A DNA stretch of 64,000 nt, taken from positions 51,408,001 through 51,472,000 of the forward strand of contig NC_069371.1 in assembly GCF_021730395.1 (NCBI RefSeq). Direction: 5' to 3'. The first letter of the stretch is position 1. Each line of letters starts with the position of its first letter. Made by a program: the position numbers and the translations under genes. This DNA comes from Mercenaria mercenaria. Taxonomy: Eukaryota > Mollusca > Bivalvia > Venerida > Veneridae. Below the pieces are notes generated by a model, which was not told the DNA's origin, ran no database searches, and was given only the letters and a program-made list of their open reading frames with translations. This document shows, in pieces, positions 55,783 through 64,000 of the stretch.

Positions 55783-56455
55783 GTTTCAGGCTCGGTTTGG
55801 CGTCCGTTTATGGATTGTAGCGGAAATGCGAGTCACAAAATGCAAAGACACATCTGATATATGAAAGAAATATTTGAAAGCTCCACACAAATGTTAAGCA
55901 CACAAATACAAATTCAGTTCATCACATACGATTTTGTCTTAATTGATGCACATATAGCATTATATATAGAAATCCTTTTCTTATTATAAAATAACAAAAA
56001 TCATCCAAAGATCCATATTATTTCACATTAAAATATGATGCTCGTGATATAAGGGGCACGTGATTCTAATGCGTATAAACATGATTAATATCTTATGTTT
56101 GTGAAAGTGTCTATCTTCGTCTGACAAAGACACTTAAAACATGTAGCTGCTCAAACATGAAAGCTTGTGTCTTCAAGTGGAACTATTGTTTCTGGTGAAT
56201 AACCGGAAGTTGCTTCTTTTTATATATATCACGATTCATTTTACTGGTCTGAAACCACTTCAACATACTTGAAGCAAAACGAACAAACAATGCATATACT
56301 CTTAACTGGAGACAGATATAAACACTTTAAACAGTTATATATTATGTGTTATGAAATTTTGTAATTGCTCAAGTATGTAAAATCTGTCGGGATTTTTTCA
56401 TTAAACAAGGGTTACTAAAAGAACGCCTTAAAATAAAGATGGAAACGAGTACTGT
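55783..56455. other. Upstream region of the TLR gene
   Basis: No obvious TATA box or coding exon. The sequence before the start codon lacks a clear splice acceptor close to the ATG, so the 5' UTR may be continuous here or spliced farther upstream. No confident kappa-B-like site was identified. Confidence 0.3.
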
Positions 56456-56459
56456 ATAA

Positions 56460-56605
56460 AATTTGTAAGATCCCTTGGAATCATAGAATGCAACCAAAAA
56501 AGAATAATATCAGACTCGGTCTGATTAAGTCTATTCATGAGAGGCAATAAAATGTGCAACACCCCTCAAGCCCCCTAGCACCGGCTTTAGCCGAACTCTG
56601 TTACA
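56460..56605 (-). repeat. Dispersed repeat R1, reverse orientation
   Basis: In reverse it reads agttcggctaaagccggtgc, 'tagggggcttgaggggtgttgca' and 'ctcatgaatagacttaatca', ending near tccaagggatc. It lies about 700 bp upstream of the TLR start. Confidence 0.75.
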
Positions 56606-56957
56606 CATCTATTGAATGGGCTCCATGATCCCAAAGGACCAGAAAATATTACTTTACAGCACATTCGAAAATTTGTATCGATCATTCTAATGTATCCAAA
56701 TATACATTCATAAATGCACCGAAATGTAGTGTCTGAACGGGCATATTTGTATTTTATTTTCATCTACTTGACGGAGTAGGAGTGACCTTTTGTATAAATG
56801 TGTTTTCTGCGTCAAAAGTAAACAAAGAAAGAAAACATAAACAAATGGAAGAAAACTAGATGCATTTTTTATTTAAAATATTGAAAACTTCAAATGAAAC
56901 GACCAGTTTGCACAAATGACACATATAATTATAATGAAAAATAACATACATACAAAA

Positions 56958-56960
<3 letters not shown>

Positions 56961-56991
<31 letters not shown>

Positions 56992-57015
56992 AACCCCCCC
57001 CCCCCCAAAAAAAAC
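56961..57015. repeat. Poly(A)/poly(C) tract
   Basis: About 30 A followed by about 13 C and 8 A. It creates artificial frames of phenylalanine and glycine on the - strand. Assembly length here is unreliable. Confidence 0.9.
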
Positions 57016-60000
57016 AACCCCGTAAAACAATTAATGATAAAACAAAAGAAATGTTTATGGTTTTCTGACCTTTGAACATTAATAAAAAATGAACTTGCAA
57101 AACATGTAAGTATTCGAATTTGAAAATTGCAGGAAAAATTCACAAAACTCGAACATTTGAATGATTTGATATCAGATCGCAATCTAATTTTAAAGTTTTT
57201 TTCACAATTCCAGTTCAATGTAGACTAATCTTGCATTATTTCATTAAGTTCGGTGCTATCCTTCTTCAGTATCATCGAAACTGGTTAACCTAAGCACATT
57301 CATTGATGTTTTATGGTGCTACGGATATTTTCTCTCCGTCTATACATTTGCATTCATAATATAGTTCATTGTTTTCTTTTGATTGTCTGCTTAACAAAGG
57401 TCTTACTATACACGGGGTTCTTTAACAAGAAGCGGACGACTGTCATAACTTTAGACACATTACGCTTCTAAATGCATTTTTGTACTCGTAGGTACGAAGG
57501 TAATACATGTAATTCGCCAGATATGCCCTCGTGGTCCACTTGAATGTAGTCCATATCAATATATTTGCCATTTTCTTGCCAGAATGCTTGATTGTAAAAA
57601 GGAATGTTTGCGGATGATTTTAAGTTATGTTATATGCTTCAAATGTTGTGTCGAAGCTGTTTGTAAAAATAAAATGAATGGGGAAATGAATGGGGAAAGT
57701 AAGTTTTTCCTGATGTCTAACTACGCAGTATTAGCGTTTTCGTCACGTGTTTCCATGGTTTAATTGCATTAATTGTTTTGGTATTTTCTGATTGCTTAAA
57801 GACAGACCTTCAAGACAAGGGTAGTCTCACAAGAAGAGAAAGGCTAGAAATGCTGATAAAACATAATATAATTTGTTATTTTACATGGAAAATAGTAACG
57901 GTATTAGTATTTAAAAATATACAGTCATGTATGTCGTTAGCAAGCGAGTACAAATGGTGTCACATAGATGCTTCTACAAATTTCGTAAGCGGTTACGATA
58001 ATTTGGAGGAATATATTACCTTAACAAAGTTCTTGAGACCTTCAACGTTGGTGGCTTTTCCCGATTGTCAGAAATCGCGGAGCTAATGTGTCACAAACAA
58101 TGTCTTCGTTAGTGGTACTGTTTAGTTTTTCAGCTGGAACATTTCGTGTTGGGTGGTTCCAATACACCAGCTTTCATAGTTTTGACACCCATTGGATATG
58201 ATGCCTGCTTTTTAATTTTGTCTTTTGGCAGTTTCTGTGATATGCAGGCTCCATAACCTCATATTTCCTCACTAAATTCTATTTCCGTTATGTCCATTGT
58301 TTTCTCTTTTAGAGCATACACATTATTTAAATTGGGGACAATACGCCACTTTTCATGAAATTGCACTCTGTGTTACATTGAAAGTTATATTTATATCGTC
58401 ATATGAAGACATCTGCGAATGACTCTATACTGTTCTTAGTACCTTACGCATGTGAAAATGTTGAGTTCCGCTCAACCCGGAGCTAGAGGGCGTGGAAGTT
58501 AACATGCTTTTCCACTACCGTTAATGAACTTTCTCAGTCAAACCGGGTCTGCAACGTTTTCATTTTTGGTGTGTTTGGCGATCTGTGAATTTTTCCACTT
58601 TTTCTAATTATTTAAGTTCCAACATCCTTTTTTGATCTCTTAGCAAAAAGATATAAAAGTTGACCGCTTTCAGTTTTAAAATCCTACGTTAAATAACTAC
58701 TGCTTTAGTACCACCTCGAAGTAGTTTGATGATTATACACTGTTATCTGCTTCTATATGTTTCCCATACGTTTTGACATATTCTGCGTACGTGTATATTT
58801 TTAAATTATACCATAACAGGAGCTCTGAAATAATAGTATGTTATTTTCTTTCAAAATTTATACCCAAACTCCAATGTTTCTTCTTGAAAAAACAATAACA
58901 TCGTTTTGTCTACCGGTTTATTAAACAAAATCTCTCGATTCTTTTTAACTATTTATTTTAAATTACAACCAAACTTGTATTCAACAGAAAACCAAGAGAG
59001 TGATATACGCTTGCTGCTAAAGACAGGTGGCTGCTTTAGACAAATTGAAATTAAAGAAAAGGTTACTTTTGAATGTTCTAACTGACTGGTCATTTAAGAC
59101 AGGTGACTGTTAAATACAGGGAGCTGTTAAACCATGTTCAATTGTATTTATTTTTATGGTATCCGTACAGATTGTTTTTTGGGTTATCAAGTTTCATTGT
59201 GCAAATAGCCCTTCTTACCTGTGTTGTCTAGTAGTCCAAATATATAATACATTTTACTAGTATGAAATATACGGTGGTAAGTGCCATTCCAATGTTATTT
59301 TCATTTGTGAGACATAAAATGTAAGCTTGTTATTGCCACGTTGTATGTTTTCATTAAACCAGGTTCCATTTTCAGTTTCACATAGTATCAGAATAAGAAG
59401 GATGAATTTTACTTTGACACTAAGTATAGCTCAACTCCGTATGAAATGAAGGATTCACACGTTTTGTCGTAATTTAATAATCCCGCTTTTAGTATGAATT
59501 CAATGTTTTCACTTCTCTTTTCTAAAGAACTGTGATTATAACATATGATTGTGTTAACAGTGGAACTGCAAAACCTGATGGCACTAATTAGTTTCCATAT
59601 GTTTTGTGTTTGATATTTGCTGGTTTAATGAGTGCTTTATTTCAGACGCATTTGTACAGTCTTTTTTAAGGATACGGAGAAGGCAGTTCTTGTCTTATGA
59701 CTGGCATTGTTGTACACATGAAAAGTTATATGAAGGGTTGCTTTACTTCAGATTAGTCAAGGTCAAACAGACCACTTATGCAAAAGATATTTTATCTAAA
59801 GTCTATTATAAAATCTGTGAGAAATCCTTTTTGAAAACAGAAAATAAAAAAGTAATAGTAGTAAATGATAGGAGGGGAATGAACTGTGTATACAACCGGG
59901 GCCGAAATAGATCTGCTTGATACTTCCTTGCAACTATGTGTATAAGATCGAAGAAGTTAATGCGTTTACAACTTGGATATTTATAATTGAAAAGCCCTTT

Positions 60001-60992
60001 TACACTAACTTAAAGAATCGAGTAAGTAACGGTGTCTTACGCCGATTTTCAAAAAGGGGATATTGTAATCTTTTTCTTTTGAGCTTGGTTTACGGTGTTG
60101 CTCATGAAGCTCAGGCTGTTCTACCCAGGTTCTGAAATTATGCCTGGAGATAGTTTTTGTTCAATTGTGTTTACTTTGCTGAGCTGTACTAAAACGGCTT
60201 TACTTGTAATTGCAAGAGCAGGATGTTATTGTACCGTTGAGGTGAGGCTGTGTTCCCAACAGCAGAAACAAAGCAATCATAGATTGTGAATATCATACTT
60301 TGCGTTTCAAGCAATTGAGTTCCAGTAATACTTTGGTTACAGTAGTAATATTTTTAATGTTTTCGACCAAAGAGATGTTGTAATAAGTTGTACTGGTTTT
60401 CACATTGAGCATCCAGCCGTTTTCGTTATTTCAACGGTAGAAAAACCTAGCTATTTTGCCAAATTTCTAATTGATGAAAGACAACTTATCAGTTAAGGCT
60501 AAAACGAAATGTCGTTGTCGGCAACTTCTCAAGTACACGTTGGCTCGGGGACACTTCGCACAACAGACTGTTGAATTCGGTAATATGCATATATACGTCA
60601 TACAACAACAACAAAATACCAATACAACGTAACTTCTAGAACGTTTACTGTTATGTTTTTTTTTGGTTTATTATACCACACCGACATAATTTCAGTTCAA
60701 ATGGCGCTTCTGGAAGACCCCTGGACACCAGAACATTATTTCAGGCACTGGCGGGCACGCTTCTAGATAGTAGACTCTTCTGAGCCTGCATAGAGAGCAA
60801 AACAAACTACCTTGAAATCCTTTCCTTCACTTAATTGGTCTTTTTGGTCGTTAGTCGGATACTGGACTATTAAAAGGCAGTTTCCGTTTCGTTTATATTT
60901 CATCCCATGTCATACCTTTCTTAAACAAAGCTTTACAAACGAATGTACATTAAAATCAACTTTAAATGATAACATCTGACAATAATTTTTAG
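57016..60992. other. Gene-poor stretch
   Basis: No recognisable protein or RNA gene. The longest + frames (57778-58086, 102 codons; 59606-59920, 104 codons) lack known domains and good flanking splice signals, and are most likely chance. An R1 copy lies at 58462-58600. Confidence 0.4.
58462..58600 (+). repeat. Dispersed repeat R1
   Basis: gagttccgctcaacccggag, 'ctagagggcgtgg', 'atgaactttctcagtcaaac' and 'cgggtctgcaacgttttcat' match the family in order. Confidence 0.75.
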
Positions 60993-61035
60993 TATGCCCT
61001 GAAGAAAAGAATATTGAAGACAAGAATTGTTTCAC
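60993..61035 (+). other. Possible 43-nt exon (speculative)
   Basis: aatttttag precedes TATGCCCTGAAG..., and gtaagt-like gtaagtt follows TTTCAC. In the phase joining to 52105-52120 it reads CPEEKNIEDKNCF, a cysteine-bounded peptide. Support is limited to splice motifs and phase. Confidence 0.2.
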
Positions 61036-61325
61036 GTAAGTTAATTTGTTCCTTATTTTTTTTTTCTATTCCGTGACTCTTTTCCATTACTTTGTTTTAA
61101 AACAAATAATACCTATAACGTTAGACATGCTTGTGGAATATCAAAGATTTATAGAATTCTTACAAACACTGGTGTAAAAATTTTGAGTTAAAATTTTTGT
61201 TGGCCAAAAATCAAACAAAAAAAATACTAGAATTATGTCCATAGGACATGAATGCCCTTGTCGACGTAGCCCAGTCGGCATACATTTATTTGGTAGAGTG
61301 GGTTCTGTCAATGCCAGATAGACAA

Positions 61326-61766
61326 CTGAAAAGAATAAATATCCTAAATATTTATTATAGATTTAAAGTATAATGTTACCTCAGTAACATGTAACTAAAT
61401 CACTACAATGACCAGGTATCATGTGTAATGAAGCATTATGATCTTAATAAATACACAATGATAGTACAATGTAAACATAAATTATGTATCCAACGAGGTC
61501 AAAGTTCATATATACATGTATCTATTCAGACTAAAAATCTGTTACTCGAGATTTCAGTGCAACTGTATACTTTATATAAAGCTAAATTACGTTTCTATGA
61601 ATTATTATAATTGATGTACTTTACTTTATCAAATAGGAAAAATGTACTAACCTGAAAAGAGTAAATATCCTAAGTATTTATTATAGGTGCAAAGTATATA
61701 ATGTTACCTCAGTAACATGTAACTAAATCACTACAATGATCAGGTATCATGTGTAATGAAGCGTTA
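61326..61766 (+). repeat. Pair of ~113-bp direct repeats
   Basis: 61326-61437 and 61652-61766 share ctgaaaaga-taaatatccta, 'gttacctcagtaacatgtaac' and 'aggtatcatgtgtaatgaagc'. They are about 95 percent identical by eye, separated by 214 bp of unique AT-rich sequence. The inner GTTACctcaGTAAC is a small hairpin. Confidence 0.85.
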
Positions 61767-61989
61767 CACATAGTATCCGAGCATTGGAGATTTAGTTACG
61801 GGTGACAGGTTAGTAATTGTTAATGATGAATAGGAGACCAAAGAGCAAGGCTTTGAGAAAATAATGGACCGACATATAGGGCAAGTATACGATTTAAACT
61901 GTTATTCATGATTTTAGACTATCGGTTTATCACTGGTGATTACACGTTGATATAGAACGCAGTTGATAACAAAATATCAATTAAGTGGG

Positions 61990-63425
61990 CGTACTGTTAA
62001 AATGGCGTCCTATGACACCCCCATATACTGTGCCTTACTATATATAGCAAAAACTACCAAAGGGCCATAACTGCGGTAAAAATATTAAAAAAAAATATTC
62101 CTTCCTTTATAGTGATCTGCAAATCAAGCTTGTTAATCTGTGAAAGTTTGAAGCATATCAGGCTAATAGTGTGGGAGGAGTTGGACACACGAGATTTGTC
62201 CCGATATTCCATATCATTAAAACTATCAAAGGGTCATAACTGCAGTGAAGTAGACAAGGAAACAAGAGCACTGCCTGCGGGTGCCATTACTCGTCTGCGA
62301 GTGCTAGTCAGTATGTAAGCAAAGAGTTATAGTTCCGAATTTCTAAGTACAAAAAGGGTCATAATTTCGACGAAATGCAGGTAAGGGTTATGAATCTTGG
62401 CCTACCTAATCTATTAATGATGATCAATAAGTGTGAAAGGTATCAAATCTGTAGGTCTTATAGTTTTTTAGGAAAGGTGGACCTAAACAAAGTTTTTAAC
62501 CAAGAAACTCAACCTTTCTAAGTATAAAATGGCCATACTTCTAACAAAATGCATACCAGAGTTATGGTCTTTGGCCTAAACAGTCAACTAATAATGACAA
62601 ATAAGTCTGCAAAGTTTCAAAACTGTAGCTTTTATAGCTTTTGAGAAAAGGCGGACCTAAACAAAAATGAAATTACCGAAACACTCAAATTTTTTCAGTA
62701 CAAAAAAGGCCAAAAAACAAAGTTACGGTTCTTGGCCTACACAGTCACCTAATGATGATAAAAATGTGTGCAAAGTTTCAATATAGCTTTTATAGTTTTT
62801 GAGAAAAGATGGGTCTAAACAAAAAAGACAACAAGAAAGTCTTATTTTCTAAGTACAAAAGGGCCATAATTCTGACAAAATCCATATCAGAGTTATGGTT
62901 CTTGGCATGCACATTAAATTAATGATGACAAACAAGTGTGCAAAGCTGTAGCTCTCATGGGTTTTAAAATAGGTGGAACTAAACAAAAAATTTAACAAAC
63001 ACCGACACCGACACCGGCGTCAACGATCAAGTGACGATAATACCTGGTATCCAAACATCAGATGAGCTAAAAATTCTTGCCTGTATGATAATCTGAACAT
63101 CAAGCTTGCTCATCTGTGAAAGTTCAAGTCAACAGTGTGGGAGGTGTTGGACACACAAGATTTTTCTCTATATTCGATATACTTTTAGTAGCAAAACTAC
63201 CAAAGGACCATAACTGCGGTAAAAATAGTCACCAAAAAAATCCTTTCCTTTCCCTACACATCAAGTTTGTTCATCTGTGAAAGTTTAAACAAATCAGGCT
63301 GATAGTCTGGGAGGAGTTGGACACAAAAGATTTCGGGACGTAGGGCCGGACGGACGGACGTACGGACATACGGACATCAGCAACGCTATATGTCCCACAC
63401 AGGAATGTGCGCCTATTAAAAAGAT
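61990..63425 (+). repeat. Minisatellite array ending in (GGAC)n
   Basis: Recurrent blocks include 'ccaaagg-ccataactgcggtaaaaat', 'atctgtgaaagtttgaa', 'gtgtgggaggagttggacac', and in the middle a ~150-bp unit with 'gttatggttcttggcctac', 'tgatgacaaataagtgtgcaaag' and 'taaacaaaaa'. The right end is ggacggacggacgtacggac followed by 'atatgtcccacacaggaatg'. It is related to 13690-13935. Non-coding. Confidence 0.7.
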
Positions 63426-64000
63426 AAAAAGAAAACAAAAAAAAATAAGAATACGGCAGAACTTTACAACTTTTTACATCCCCTAAATACGGAATCTTGA
63501 TGATATCACCAAAGTTTAAAAATCCCTATTACCACGCTATGCATTTTAGAGTAATGTGTTAAGGTTGAATTTACCATCTAGCGTTTAAAAAGAAATCAAC
63601 AAAATCATATTAATCTTTACAAATGAAGTTCAACATGTAATATATTTCAAAAGTGTATTTTTGAGAGCTGTTTATTGGTGGGATATTCAAATACATGAAC
63701 AAACGCTTACATTTTTTATTTATGGCCACTAGCTTAAGAATGGTTCACCTTTTTGTTCCGTTCAGAAAGTTTCAAATAGATTTTTTGTTTCATATCATTC
63801 CTGTTTGCTTTTTATTATATCCGTAATGAACAGAACAAGCCAAAAATAGTTTTAACATAAGGACAATAAGTGACCTTTATTTCTTTATGTGTATTAAAAT
63901 ATAACTGCAAACAAGTACGTTGGGAAAGAAATAGGATAGGTGCACATTCATACGTGCATTCAATCTACTTGTTTTTGTGCTTTACCAAAGATTACTATCA
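63426..64000. other. Unassigned right edge
   Basis: AT-rich, with no recognisable gene or repeat. Confidence 0.35.

Noticed and set aside
56856-57218. Frames rich in phenylalanine and glycine on the - strand
   Set aside because: They are produced by the poly(A)/poly(C) tract and have no independent support.
57778-58086. 102-codon + strand frame
   Set aside because: No domain, signal peptide or convincing splice context. Length is within chance expectation.
59606-59920. 104-codon + strand frame
   Set aside because: No recognised family, mixed composition and no flanking exon evidence.
61326-61766. LTR-type retroelement ends
   Set aside because: The direct repeats are only ~113 bp with 214 bp between them, with no TG/CA termini, primer site or coding remnant.

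Overview
The window is eukaryotic, AT-rich, repeat-dense and sparsely genic. It reads as a bivalve mollusc chromosome. The evidence is tRNA-headed SINEs ending in the gtcggtgcgacgttaaa-type tail common in molluscs, ~145-bp arrays with the 'aaggtcaaggtcacagg' motif, a protostome-style multi-cysteine-cluster Toll-like receptor encoded in one exon, and small Ly6/uPAR exons in large repeat-filled introns. The species cannot be named from the sequence. All coordinates for repeats were placed by eye, to within about 5-20 bp unless a duplicated target site fixes them.

Two convincing host genes are present. (1) On the + strand, 27.3-37.5 kb, is a 10-exon gene that I assembled from splice sites with fully compatible phases. 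It encodes a 254-residue secreted protein with a signal peptide and two Ly6/uPAR (three-finger) domains, and an AATAAA follows the stop. (2) On the - strand, 52.4-55.8 kb, is an intact 1118-residue Toll-like receptor: signal peptide, LRRs, LRRCT, LRRNT, LRRs, LRRCT, transmembrane helix, and then two TIR-like domains in tandem. The second TIR is the most interesting protein feature of the window. Weaker gene-like pieces lie on the - strand at 41.8-44.2 kb and as possible small exons on the + strand at 52.1 and 61.0 kb.

Layout: 0.4-4.2 kb, SINE and a degenerate array. 4.7-12.5 kb, copy A of a segmental duplication whose direct copy B lies at 39.7-50.9 kb; B is enlarged by later insertions, several of which have an empty site in A. 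12.7-15 kb, foldback and TTA-flanked elements. 16.1-18.0 kb, a broken hAT transposon whose 3' end is tandemly triplicated. 18.4-20.2 kb, satellite with a fossil integrase element inserted. 20.3-27.2 kb, a large inverted repeat (arms about 2-2.6 kb, spacer about 2 kb) whose right arm stops about 45 bp before the first exon of the Ly6 gene. 27.3-37.5 kb, the Ly6/uPAR gene. 37.6-39.7 kb, dispersed repeats. 39.7-50.9 kb, copy B. 51.3 kb, full-length SINE. 52.4-55.8 kb, TLR. 56-61 kb, no recognisable gene. 61.3-63.4 kb, direct repeats and a second minisatellite family.

The two genes are not obviously linked in function beyond both being typical of expanded bivalve surface/secreted families, the TLR in innate immunity and the Ly6-type protein of unknown ligand. 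The rest of the window is chiefly a record of layered transposition and duplication, and relative ages can be read in several places: the mariner predates the A/B duplication, SINE and palindromic insertions postdate it, and one TTA-flanked element postdates the inverted duplication.
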